Assembly (NCBI GenBank): GCA_038373865.1
Contig: JAXGGA010000067.1
Location: 310,001 to 374,000, forward strand
Direction of reading: 5' to 3'
Length of the DNA: 64,000 nt
Source: Uloborus plumipes
Lineage: Eukaryota; Arthropoda; Arachnida; Araneae; Uloboridae
Numbering within the stretch: the stretch's first letter is position 1; the number at the start of each line of letters is the position of its first letter. Positions 47,701 through 61,600 of the stretch are shown piece by piece. A program made the translations under genes and the position numbers. Below the pieces are notes generated by a model. The model worked only from the letters and a program-made list of their open reading frames with translations, ran no database searches and was not told the origin of the DNA.

Positions 47701-50700
47701 GTATGACTGTTTTACAACTTGGCATGCAATTTTATATTTAATTAATACTATAATTCCCCTTGCTGCTGGGTGGAAAAATGACGCATTGGTTTTTTACTTG
47801 TCATATCAACTACGCTCGGTATTTACCCGTTTATTTACATGAAATTTTAAATTTGCGTGTGATACATGCGTATGCTCACAGTAAATTTGTGGCTGATATG
47901 CAAACAATGAATGGATTCTGTAGCATAACGATAGATCAGGTTCAGTGGCGTAAGAACAGGGGGAGCCCGGAGTAATCCCGGATCAAGGCACTATCTTGGT
48001 ATGTGTGGGGAGGGGGGGGGGGGCAAAGCACACTTTTTCACCCATTCATACAAGCTCAATTATGAAGTCACAAATGTTCAAATAAACATTTTTTGTGAAT
48101 AAAAGGAATTTGGAAAACATTACTAGTATTTCTTAGGTCAGAAAGATAAGTTTAAGTACTCTTTTACATTTTTAATATGAATTTAGTTTTTGATGTCATT
48201 AGATTTGCTCAGCAAAAGAAGTCTGAAATTTTCTCTCCCGGAAAAAAATTTTTGGTGACTTTAGAGGATCGAAATTTTTTGAAATAGAAGTCTTAAAAGC
48301 AAATTGTAGGCAAGATTTGGTTATTTTTGAGGAAGGAACTGGGGTAGCAAAATCGTCCTTACCAATTTTTCAAAATTGTAGTTTTTGATCACTTTTTCGA
48401 AAACAGGTTTGAGGTAAAAAATGTAATATAAAAAGTTATACTAAGATAATTTGACCGGGGGAGCTGAGAAGGTCTAAAATATTCAAGGGGGGCCAGTGCT
48501 TCCCCGGTTCCTACGCCCCTGACCAGGTTATAGAGCAAGCAGGTAAAATTGAAAAACAAAGAGAGGATAGACAAGAATCGAGGTTGGGGCTAACGAAATA
48601 AAGGCAGGAGCCCTATAATCCTCAGAGCCTATTTTTGAACGTAAAAAGCCTGAATTTCATTTAAAATACAAAAATTCAGCTACAATTGAAACAAAGTGCA
48701 GGAACGCAGCTCCAGTGAGCTCTAGAGAAAGTTAAAGTCTGTTTCAGAGGCATCGCTCTCTATCTTGCATGTAATTTGCTGGGAAAAAAAGAGTTTAGGA
48801 AAAAAAATTAACCTACACAGAAATCCAAAAAGAAAAAAGAAGCAATTTTAAATAATTCATTGAGTACAAATTATAAATACTGGCATCACATTGAAATAGT
48901 GAAACACTTTTTTCACTGCACTAGATAATGTGCAAAAACACATCTTCAATGCATGCACCTGACGCATGCGCGAATTTGAGGAAGGTCTCCGAAAAGAATA
49001 TCAAACAGTATCTATCTATGCATCTATATGTACATTTAATATATAAGCAGAGGCAGACACATATATATGATATTTAACATAATTATCCGCCCCTAGTATT
49101 CCATTTTCACATATTTTGTCATCTATCTTCAATGGTCTGTAAAAAAACTAATGAGTCAGTATTTTTTGGGAACATTGTGTTTTTTTCATCTGTAGACTCT
49201 AAGGAACCAGAAAAATATCACATTTTGTAGTCCCCGAAGTTGGCAAACGAAACCATGTTTCTAAGCTTCTTTTCTGCCTTCGTCCCACAGACTACTTCGG
49301 ATGTTTCGCCGATAGAAAACATGTGGTTCATGGTTGCTCAACGATTGACCTAGGCAGGAATTCTAGTGAAACAGGCGATCGCAAATTACAATCGCTACTG
49401 GAAATGAATTACATTAGAACGTTTCTTGATAAAAACATCACGACGTCAGCGTGACGTTTGCCTATGAAAAACGAGCTAGATAAAACGTCACAGCCTACTT
49501 GGCGAATAAGAGGAGATCACTGACTGCTTGTGAGCTCTTATTGGCTCCACCCATAGTGACGTCAGTGCCAAGTTAAGTTGATGATAATGTAATTCACTTC
49601 CAGTAGCGATTGCAATTCGAAGCGATTGCAATGGTGTTTCACTTGAATCCTTGCCCTAATTACATCCCCAGCTACTACAATAGATCAACTTTGTCAGCAT
49701 GTGGAAGCTGCTTGGTCTGCTCTACCCCAAGAACACATTCAAAGTCTCTGAATCGATGCCGAGGCGTGTGGCAGCGGTGATGGGCAACAATGGCGGCTAC
49801 TCTGGCTACTGATTTTGGTAGGAATTACACTTCACAGAAGTCTATTAATTTAATCATTTAATACTTGGTCAATATGTTATCTACAAATACATTTTGTTGT
49901 GATATCTCTAATCTTTCTTGGTGTTGCAATTTGGGTGGCCAGCAGTGTATTTAACAACGCAGTCCTCCCAAACAATACGTTTTAGCTACATGATATAAAA
50001 TATTAATTTCTGCTTCAAATGGAAACATTAAGTTTAATGAGGCTCTTAGCTATTTCTGATTTATCTCATAATAAAATAAAAATCAATATATAGTTTTTCA
50101 AGTTATAAATTAATAATAATATATCTCCTTTTTTTGTTTATTGAAAAGGTATCTTTATGCGGAAAAAATGTAATAATAAAACGTACTATTGAACAATTTG
50201 ATAATCATATGGCCGACAAGTGTAACGGCATCAAAACCCCAATGTCAAAACACTATGTTATTAGTTTTGACATATGTAATTCAATTATGGCGTTACTCAC
50301 TGAAAATAGAAGTCTCTTTATTAGTCCAATTAAGGCCATATTATTGTTAGTGACCAACAGCATGATATACGTCAGCATAATCTTAATGGTAAACATATCT
50401 CTACTACAATCTTTCTAATTTACGATGTCAATAGATATTACTCGAAACGAAAAAAGTATGTTAAGCATTGTAACGAAGATACGCCTTGAAAAGAAATGTA
50501 ATTAAATAAATGACATTGGCCTTACCAAATACTGTCATCTCCTTTTCAGCAGCAACAGTTTGGAATTCAGGAGCTTCGGCTGACACTTCACATCGGTACG
50601 TTCCTGCACTGTTTAGGTCAACGTCACGAAGGTACACGGACTGACTACCAGATTTGGATAGCTGGAAGAAGAATATGTACATTGGGAAAAAAAGGCAAAA

Positions 50701-53700
50701 GAAAAAAATCAAACAGCCAAATGAATGTATGATAAAACTAAATACAGTGCATTTCAAAAAAAAACGCTGTTGTTTTTACAGTATAATGCTGGCATCAGGG
50801 GTTCCAGTTTAAAACTGTAAAAGCACAGTAATAAACTTTAACACTAGCTATTTTACAGTTTAGCATAGTAAGACTTGCAATTTTGAAGTTTATTACTGGG
50901 GCATTTTACGGTATTTGTGACATAGGGGTGTCCGTAACAAAGCATTTTAAAAGTTTAAAATTTTTATATATATATTGAAAAAGTACATTCTAAAGAAAAT
51001 GAATATCATATTGTTTTCATAGTTCACTTTATATTATGTTTGTAACTGCACTCAAAATATTGAAAATGCAATTTTCACTGTTGCGGACTCTACATTGAAT
51101 TTTTCTTCAAAAACTACACTTTTACTCCAATTATTGTGACGGACTCTACAGTCATCATTTTCACAATCCATAATTTTTATAGAACGCACTTTTTGATTAA
51201 AATTGTTAGCTGTATTAGAGGTGAGCCTTTACTTTATCTGGCTCAAAAGAAAAAATCAATGTAGAGTCCGTAATAGTGAAAATTGCATTTTCAATGGTCT
51301 GAGTGCAATTAAAAACATAATATAGAGTGAACTATGAAAACAATATAATATTCATATACTTTAGAATGTACTTTTTCAACATATATAAAAGTTTTGTTAC
51401 GGACACCCCTATGTCACAAATACCGTGAAATGCTCCTACTGTAAAATTATCATTTCCACTATAAAATTAGCTGTGCTATACTCTTTTTGGCCAAAAACAA
51501 AAAATGATTTTCGTAGGATATGAGTTGATACTTGCAAAAACCTGGAACGATACCTAGAAACGATATTTGACGTTCAGAATTGTCTTTCAGTGTGGCAGTG
51601 ACTCTGAATTTTTTAAAGAAGAAATCTTAACCAACGATGAAAACTATCAGTGTTTTTTAAAATAGCTCACGAAAATACAAATACATGCATTTTTAATATG
51701 AGTATCATATTTTAACAACCAGTGTTTAAAATATTTCAAAGGAAAACATAAAATGTGTATCAGAACACTAACAAAAAAAAACATATTTTTATATCTTCTT
51801 TCAATAAGCCTTTCCCTGTTAAAACTCGGCTGCAAAAGATAGAACACGAAAAAAAATAATAATTAAAGAAAAATTTAACCCAGCAGTACATATTGTCATT
51901 GGAGGCTTTACAAGGAGTTAAAACTAAAAGAGGGCAAGAACTATTGCCCCTTTTTCGGTTGAGAAGAAAAACGTATTTCGTAAGATTTCACGCTTCACTT
52001 ACGAAAGTGAGAATGAAAAATTTTGGAGAATGAAAGTGAAAAAAAAGGCAAAAAAATCTATCAAACAACGGGTTTTACTCTGCGGATGATTTTGAAAAGA
52101 ATCATTTATCAGCCACGAAAAATGTAACTCATTCGTGATTAGTTTAATACCAGCATTTGACTCTGAGCCCTGAAAAAGTTATTTTCTTCCCTTATGGAAA
52201 TAAAAGATTAGAGATTAAAAAATAATAGTAAAATGAAAAGATCGATTTCAATTATAGGAGAGTAAATTTTTCCGATGTAATTCTCTAATAATACATTTCT
52301 TGAGAAGCGTGGAAAAAATAGTTTTTTTCCTGAGTTTTTAAATATTTTTTTTTAGTGAAGATTTTTTTCTAACGCTGGTAAATATGGTTTTTAATCTAGC
52401 AATCATAAAGGAAAGGTTAGGAATATTAAGAGTGATTTTTTTAAGAATAAATGTGGAGTTATTGAATGAAAATCAAAACGCTCTCTAAGTTTTGCGCTTC
52501 ATAAACTAATTTTATCGACGCAATTGCGTGAATTCCCTTTTGCCATTGATCGCCATGGAGTACGTATTTCTGAAACTTATATAATAATACGACATGTTTT
52601 CCAAGATGTCTATTAGTGATGAATAGCATTATATTGTAGAAAGAAAAAAAAAAACTATTATAAAAAGAGATTAATAACAACAGCGAAAAAAAAAGAAAAA
52701 ACAGTTAAACATAGGACATTATGTTTCCAGACGAAAAAAAAAAATAGCTTAACCCTTAGTTTGGCACATATCAAAAATTTAAAAATTCTGACAAACATTT
52801 TTATTTTAGTTTTTTTGGGGTAAAATGCATAAATATTATACAGTTAAAAAATGTCATTGGACAAAATGAAAAGAAAATCGGTTTTATAAATTATGTATCC
52901 TGTAGGATACACTGCCAAAGTAGCAAATAAGAATACATAAAACAATACATAAAACAATCACAATATCAACTAATTTGGCACTATTGCAGATTTTATAAAC
53001 AATAAAAAAATTAAGCAAATAATAAAAAAATAAAAGAGAACATACCTGTAATCGACGTGATGCCATGTTGATTTGATAGAACACACTGTAACACTTAAAA
53101 ACTTAATACTGAACGCGCTGCTTTGTAAATAGCCAAAGACAGATGTTGAAAAAGAAGGTTAGAATAATGCTATAGGTTAAAAGCCAGCCCCAAGAGGGCG
53201 CCTAATTCAAATTACAAAATGTAGAAAGTGATGTATCCTGTAGGATATATTGCCAAACTAAGGGTTAAACCAATAAAATATGTGTTAACCAATAAACTCA
53301 TTGCTCATAAAAAATTAACATTGCATAAGTCAAATCTAAAAAATGTAATTTTTATTAAGTTCTTTTTTTTTTTTTTTTGCACACACAAAAGATGCGATAG
53401 CTAAGCAATCAGTATGTTAAATATTTTTAACGTTTCTAATACATGTTTAACGACTAATATAAGGGACAGTTGAAAGACATTTTGTAAGAAGTGCAGTAAT
53501 AAATATTTGAGGGTCGAGGGTTGATAATTAAATACCGTTACTGACAACGAATTTGTATTTTTAAGTGTCACAAATTTAAAAGTCAATCCAGGTGGAGAAA
53601 AGTAACTAAAATACTTTTCGTAAATGACTTATAACTTAAAAATTAACTAATAATTACAGTAGTTCAAGTTCAGAAAGTTTGATTACTTTTATTATTTGTC

Positions 53701-56700
53701 AAACTCATAAAATTAAAGCAGTTCGGAAATTACTTCAAAAACACTGAAATAATTGCTGGAACGAACGCCACTTATTGCTAATGGAAAAAACATGCCTCTT
53801 GTTTTAATGACTCTAGCGCTAATGATTAATCATTTGTAATATTTACATAAACTAAGCTACTTATGTTTAATTAGTTAAGAATAAATAGTTAAAAAACTGT
53901 CATAAACTCAAGAAGTTTAGTAGTGATTATTCTTGCATGTTATGAGTTTTGTTAGTTTTTTCGAGGTCGTATTCTTCTATAAAGTAATTTATTGCAGTTT
54001 GAGAAAGTTTTAATTGATATCTCACTTGCAATACAATTACTCAAGAAAAAATGGATGAATAAAAAGGAAAAAGCTAAAGACCATGTATTTGTAGAGTTTG
54101 GCATTCTCAATAAACAAATGTCCACGAGCTAATATATTTATTTTCTTCCAAACATTAATCTTCATATCACTTTCTTGAAATATCTCCATGAAGGAGTAGT
54201 TCATTAAGTTTATATACGTAACAGACTAATAATTATTCGACATACGAAGGCTGGAAAATCTACACTGCAAAAAATAAGTTGTTGTTTTTTACAGTATAAT
54301 ACTAAAAGCAGAGGTTTTAATTTAAAACTAAAAGCGCAGTAGCAACTTAAAGATACATTTTATAGTACTAGCATAACAAAACTTTTTAAAAGTTTAAAAT
54401 TTTTATATATATTGAAAAAGTATTCTAAAGTATATGAATATCATATTGTTTTCATAGTTCACTTTATATATGTTTGTAATTGCACTCAGAACATTGAAAA
54501 TTCAATTTTAACTGTTACGGACTTACGGACTCTGCATTGAATTTTTCTTCAAATCTGGATTAAACCGATTTTTAAGCCAAAACTGGTACTTTAGACAGAT
54601 AAAGTAAAGGCTCACCTCTAATATAGCTAACAATTTTAATCAAAAATTGCGTTCCATAAAAAAATATGGATTGTGAAAATGATGACTGTAGAGTCCGTAA
54701 TAATAATTGGAATAAAAGTTTAGTTTTTAAAGAAAAACTCAATGTAGAGTGCGTAACAGTGAAAATTGCATTTTCAATGTTCTGAGTGCAATTACAAACA
54801 TATATAAAGTGAACTATGAAAACAATATGATATTCATATACTTTAGAATGTACTTATTCAATATATATAAAAATTTTAAACTTTTAAAAAGTTTTGTTAC
54901 GGACACCCCTAAACTAGGTTATTTTACAATTTATTACAGTAAAACTAGCAATTTTACAGTTTATTACTGCAAAATTGACAATGCTGCAGTTTATTACCAT
55001 TAAGTTAGCTGTATTATACTGTAAAAACAACAGTGTAATACTGGCAGCAGCGGTTCTAGTTTAAAAATGTAAAATGCACAGTAATAAACTGTAAGACTAG
55101 AAATTTTACAATTTACTACTGAAAAGTTGGCAGTTTTACAGTTTATTATTGTAAAATTACAGTAAAATTAGCTGTATTATACTGTAAAAATAACATTCAT
55201 GTTTTACAGTGTAATTTTACGTGTAACAGAGTACTTTTAAGAGAAAACGAAAAGTAAGGAAAGTAACAGTAACTGTGCACGAAAGTAATTTCTTACGGCT
55301 TATTTTCAACTGTCTCTTAAGGTGTTTTAAGTATTTTTATCATATTAATAAGGATACTACTGTGTTTATTGACTAGGAGGTATAATTTTTTAAACAGATT
55401 GCTTTGATTCACAGTATTCTATTTTTTCTCGTTTTATCTAATCGTAACACGTATTTTAATTTCATTCTTCTTAATTGACGATATACGTCTCGCAAACCAA
55501 ATTATATTACGTTTGATTCGTAATTCTGAAACGTTCATGCTCCACTGAAATTGATCTTTTCACGTTAATGCTACAAAATATGAATAATTTCGAGAATATA
55601 CATATTTGGGCTTTAAGAGTTATCTTTCAATAGCTCATTATAAAGTCAAAATACAATGGTACACAATATTAATCCAGGTTTCAAAAATCATATTATTATC
55701 TCGAAAATATTTTTCCATTACAAGACCTAAATTCTTGCATCCAATTTGAACGACAACAGTGTTTAGCATCATTTGAGGTAAAAAATAAGGCGTTATTCCT
55801 CATGCATTCCAGTAATATCGAAAGTGAAAAAAAAAAAAAAAAAACCTTGCACGCTTCGGAAGACGCTAGTTACATTATTTTTTAATGCATTAAAACAATG
55901 TATGAAAGAAAAATAAATAAATAAATACAAATAAAAATAACGAAAATGACAAGCGAAGTCAAAATGCAATGTTAAGCATTGTTCATTCAGATGTGAGAAA
56001 TGTCATAGTTATAGCTCGTAAATACTTTTCCATAGCAAGCCTTTAACTCTTGCAGTCAATTTGAACGACAACCGTGTTGAGCATCCTTCGCTAAAAAATA
56101 AGGTGCTTATCCTTCTGTATTCCAGTAATATCGAAACAAAAACTTTTCCATACTTCGGAAGACACTAGCTCCATCATTTTGCATCACACATTGAAATAAT
56201 GTGTGAAACAAAGAAATATACATATGAGTGAAGATGAAAAGCAAAGTCAAAATACAAAGGCAAACAATACTCATTCACATTTCAAAAATCATATTATTAG
56301 CTCGAAAATACTTTTCCATTTATTGCAGTCAATTTGAACGGCAGCCGTAATCAGGATCCTTCGCTAAAAAGTAAGGTGCTATTCCTTCAGAATTCCATTA
56401 ATATCAAAAGAAAAACTTTTTGCATAGTTCGGAAGACACTAGTTCCATCATTTTGCAATGCATTGAAATAATGCGTGAAACAAAGAAAATATATATATAG
56501 GAGTGAAGATAGCACGCAAAATCAAAATACAATGGTAAACATTATTCATTCCTATTTCAAAAATCAGATTATTAGCTCGAAAATACTTTTCCATTGCAAG
56601 ACTTAAATTCCTGCAGTCAATTTGAACGACAACCGTGCTCAGCGTCCTTCGGTGAAAGGTAAGGCGTTATTCCTTCTACAATTCAAGACTATCAAAGTGC

Positions 56701-58552
56701 AAAAAAATCCTTGCATGCTTTGAAAGACGTTGACTCTATTTTTTGCAATGCATTAAAAAGTGATTGAAACAAAAAATATTGGCGAAAATGACATGCAAAG
56801 TCAAAAATACAATGGCAAACAATACTCATCCACGTTTCAAAAATCATATTATTAGCTTGAAAATACTTCTCCATTGCAAGACTTAAATTCTTGCAGTCAA
56901 TTTGAACGACAACCGTGCTCAGCGTCCTTCAGTGAAAGGTAAGGCGTTATTCCTTCTGCATTCGAGTAATTGCAATATTGATTAACTTTTAGAAGTTGTC
57001 AGCGAGTCAAAGTTTTCTCCGGTAAACAGAGAGATTAAATTTAGTTCAAGAGAAAGGGGGAGAATTGCTTGTAGGAAATTTTACGGCATATTTAATGCAA
57101 AACTTCTTTTTAGACATGTTTTGGGAATAGCTCTTGCTTTTTAATCGAAACCTTTTTTCTTTTGAAAATTCTACGCAGTGTCTTGTAATGAAGCTTAACA
57201 ATAATATTTGTTTAATTTTTATGATTTTTAGGGGGGGGGGGATTTTTAACCTTTTTCTAATCTTTTTTCTTTTGTTTCTGAACTTCCATGGATACACTTT
57301 TATTTCCAAACAAAATCCTACTAACCGTAATTCATGGGTAACCTAAAAATTAAAAAAGTTACCACTCAGCTGCATTTAGTTACTTGTTTATGATAAACAT
57401 TTGTTTATTTTCCTTGCTTATTACAAAGCTCTGAACATACTATCTGATCTTGTTAAGTAACACCTTCCCCGCATTTATGCATGCTTCAGGTCTTCTCTGG
57501 CCTTACCAAAATTGGAGTGTTAGGTAAGATAACAATAAGGTTAAGAATAATAAAAAGCATTTTTCAAAAGCCGTAATCAAGCAACATGCAACGATGTTAA
57601 TTTCAAATACATAGTGTAGTTTAATATGTCAAAAGGAAAGCAAATGCAAGTTTTAAATTGAAAACTTCGGAAAGTTATCACGCACAACTCATCAATCGCT
57701 TTTTAAGTGGAGCTATTCGCGAGTGCTATAGGCACAAGACAAAGGACGGACAGTAACTCAAGGTGATCACTATGTTTTTTTTTAATTAATTGCCAGGCAT
57801 ATCTTTTTTAAGAGTTATCATTGGGGGGGAGGAGGGGTTTAACCAACGCACTCCTAAATACTAAATGCCTGCAACTTTCTGGCTTTTAGCACAGAGCAAA
57901 ATTTCGTCTTTGGTTCACGATACACTGCCATCTACCGGAGTTCTTCGAGAAAGAGAAATTAACGTTGGTTCATTTCTAAATTAAATTTAAAAATCAACCA
58001 ATCAAAAAATTTAATTTATTACTGTTTGGATCCATCGGTAATAGCTGCAAAATGCCCTTGGTTCACAAAGCACTGCCATCTACAGGAGTTCTTCGAGAAA
58101 TTAACGATTGGTTCATTGTTGTTGTTGTTGTCTTGTGCCAGCCAGGCTGTCAATTTGGGGTGCGCTGCTTCACCTTTCCAACTGTACCATAATTTGGTGT
58201 GAAGTCCGACTTCCACAGTACACGCATGCTATAGGTACCCATTTATAGGGTAGGCAACCTTTCACGGCACAACAACACATTCACACAAAGAAAGGACAAG
58301 GACAGGAGAGAGAAAGCACATCCATGCCCAGGCCAGGATTCGAACCCGGGACCACATCATCCGTGGCAGACTGCTCTGACCTCTAGACAAGGTGATCGGC
58401 GATTGGTTCATTTCTGAATTTAAATTTAAAAATTAACAAATCAAAAAATAACGGCATTATCGGATTGCCGCAAGGTGGCGCTTAAAGTGGAACCACCGAT
58501 GACCATAGCAAAGCAAATGTACTAAGCATTTAGTATTTAGGAGGCGTTGGTC

Positions 58553-58613
<61 letters not shown>

Positions 58614-61600
58614 CTTAAGATGCGACAAACTTCGAAGTGAAGTAGGGTACACGTAGAAACTCAGAACTGCAAACAAATACCGATTCGAAAATGCTTTTCT
58701 AAAGGTTAGTGGGAGTTTCATATGTGTGCGCGGGTGTTAGTCGTAGAGTATAGCTCAGAACTTTGAAATTCACCTCAATGCAAGATCTCTTCATGTCTGC
58801 ACGATCTTGTTTTAATAAAAATAAGATTTTCGGCCCAAGTTCGTGAGCAGCGTTACATTACAGACCCTGAAACCCTTTCTAACTGTAAATCTACATAACA
58901 GTCAAAGCTTATTGTGTCGTTATTATGACTTGAGAGGTCGTAAATAATTCATTAAATCTAATTGTGAATCACATAGGAAAGTGAATTCTAACGATATGCA
59001 AAGTCAACACCTTTCACTCTCATTTCGTTTCTGCAGTACTAAGTTTTAAAACAGGATTCGTTGCATTCAGCTTGAAGTATTCAATTTCTCGCTGACATAT
59101 TTGAATAACCGTATTGAATATTTACTCTTAGACATCGGCGAAATTATATTTTACATACGTTTTTAGTCTGTGATTAATACACAAGTATTCCGATTTTAAA
59201 CCAAAATTCCTCAAAAACTACCAGATATCTATATGCACTACAGAGTAAAAAAATTCTGATGTAAAATGTAAATGATGTAAAAAATCCAAATGCATACATG
59301 ACTATTTTTATATTACTAGAAGTTTTTTTTTCCTTTTTTTGTCTAATTTTTAACTTATACGCTAAAATAATAATTTACCTTACATTTTCATTCTCTATTG
59401 CAAGTAGTACATTATAAGAAGGACCGTGGTGGCCCAATCGGTAAGGAGTCAGACTCGTGACCGGAGGGACCCGGGTTCGATCCCAGCGGTCAAAGATCCA
59501 CCGTCTTGATTAATAGTGGCTGGGGGACGTTAAAAATGTCGTGGTCACAAAGTCCTCCAAGTGAAACGATACCTCTGGGAGTGCTGGGCCAAGGGTTTGC
59601 TCGACCCTTGGTTCTGGTTCAAAAATAACAGAGCGCTCTTCAGGGCCCTATCCCGGTTAAACCACGAGTTGTGGTAGGTACGGGGGGCCCTGGAGTGTGT
59701 GAAGTAGATTATAAGACAGATAAAACAGTATCAACATTTTTGCATACTTCGCAAAGTTTTGTTTTGAAGCAGAAACAATTGTTTTTGTTATTAATAGTCA
59801 TACTCAAAGGGACCTTGAAAGTTGATTCGTCCTTACCGTAGTTGTTCTTATCCGAACAACAATAAAGAACAAAAATTCAAATTAGGATTGAAGGTGTAGT
59901 TCGTTTTAACAGTAATTCTTTTTAAGCGTAATCGAATTAACGAGGTTCAACTGTATTAACTTTACTGACAGAATTACTATGTAATTTTTTTAACTACGCA
60001 AAACTTTGATGGTTTCTCATTTGATGAAAATATTTACATTTTAAGAAGAGTAAAAATAATCGAAACTTTGGAAATAATATGCAAAAGTTTTTTTTTTTTT
60101 TTTTTGAAAGGCCTTTCCAATAAAAAGCACTAACTAATGATGTAATAAAAAAGATTTTAGCATAAACTATAGACGTACTGCAAAAATCTTTCACACTTCA
60201 ATTTGCAATTATAAATAGTTTTCGGAGGAAAAGCATAATATTAGGATCTGAAATACGAGAATTAAACTTCTGGAAGGGGCTGATTAACGCATGAATGGAC
60301 TTTCGCGCCACCATTTAGTCACGGTAAAATTTCGTTATTAAGTCACAGTTATGGTCAACGAAGCGAGCTTCTTTCTCATGACGGGCAGAACAGAATTAAT
60401 ATCCATGGCAAAGACGAGAGTTGGCGACTGAAATTGAGGGAACACGCCATAAGTTCATTATCTGGATTAATTAAACAGGAGGCAGTTGACTAATATTTAA
60501 TTTGGGAGGCTTTCTTGATGTGTTCTTCCATGCGCAAGACCTGATTCAGATCTTTTGACTGTCTTGAAGCTTTTTTCTTTGTAAGTAATAAGTTTTTTCA
60601 CTTATTTTAATGTCGCCAATGCATAATAGCTCTTTTTATAAAAATGCAAACGATATTTTTTTGTGATTAAAATTTCTACTCATTTCAGTTCATTAAGCGT
60701 AAAAATTATTTAATTATACCATTAGCAGTTCCTAGTAAAAGCAGAAGCAACAAAAGTGAATTACACGCATATCCTGTCATTTTGTAATCTGAAATTTTGT
60801 CTGTCAAAAAAGAAATAAGGTTTAGATACGAAAAGCATTATCACTGTATAAAAGCAGCGATATGTAATTCTTTAGCAAATACTACCGAACTTCTAAGCAC
60901 ACTTCATTGTTCTCTTTTCTTTTTGTTTTTTAAGGATCTATTAATATGTCCACGTTTTGGAGTAAACACTGAAAATATAACAGTTACACGAATAAATTAT
61001 TAGATATTTTATTTTCTTTTTTAATCATTTATTACCACGTATTTTAAGCTCATCAAATACCTTGGAGTGTTATTAGTAATAGAACTTGCTGACATTGTTG
61101 CTCTTGTATATTCTTTTAACCCCCTGACGGTTCTGGACGTCTTATTACGTTCAATTAACATGTAATTCTGAAAGTGCCGAACCGTCGGAGGGTTAAATGA
61201 GTTAAATGGCATTTATTTCTAATAAAAAAATATTTTCTGTTGTAATTCAACGATGACACGGTCTTAAGCTATTCCAATTCTTGGATTTCGTTTTGTTAGT
61301 ACTTATTTTTTTAGAAAAATTTACTCTTTGACGAATAAAATTGCTTTTTAAAGCTACGTTATTATGCATTTCTTGTTTGATGAGGTCCCATTATTAAAAA
61401 CTTGTTAAAGGTCTGTGTAAGAAAAAAACCCGTTCAAGTTTAAGGTTATTTAAAAGGAATAAGCATGAAATAGGATCAAAATAACACAGTGGCTAAATTG
61501 GGACCCTTATGGGAAAATCACATAAATGTCACGAAATGTTAATGTAAAATCATCAAGTGGTTTCAGCAGTGCATTTTTTTCTACAGCTCTTAAATTGGAT

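Noticed and set aside
50134..50418. 94-codon plus-strand open frame
   Set aside because: No recognisable domain, AT-driven composition, wrong strand for the host gene and no splice context.
58540..58620. CRISPR-like or regulatory array
   Set aside because: A simple dinucleotide microsatellite in a eukaryotic genome; no spacer structure anywhere in the window.
58530..58721. Minus-strand frame with a long Cys-Val repeat
   Set aside because: It is the translated CA microsatellite.
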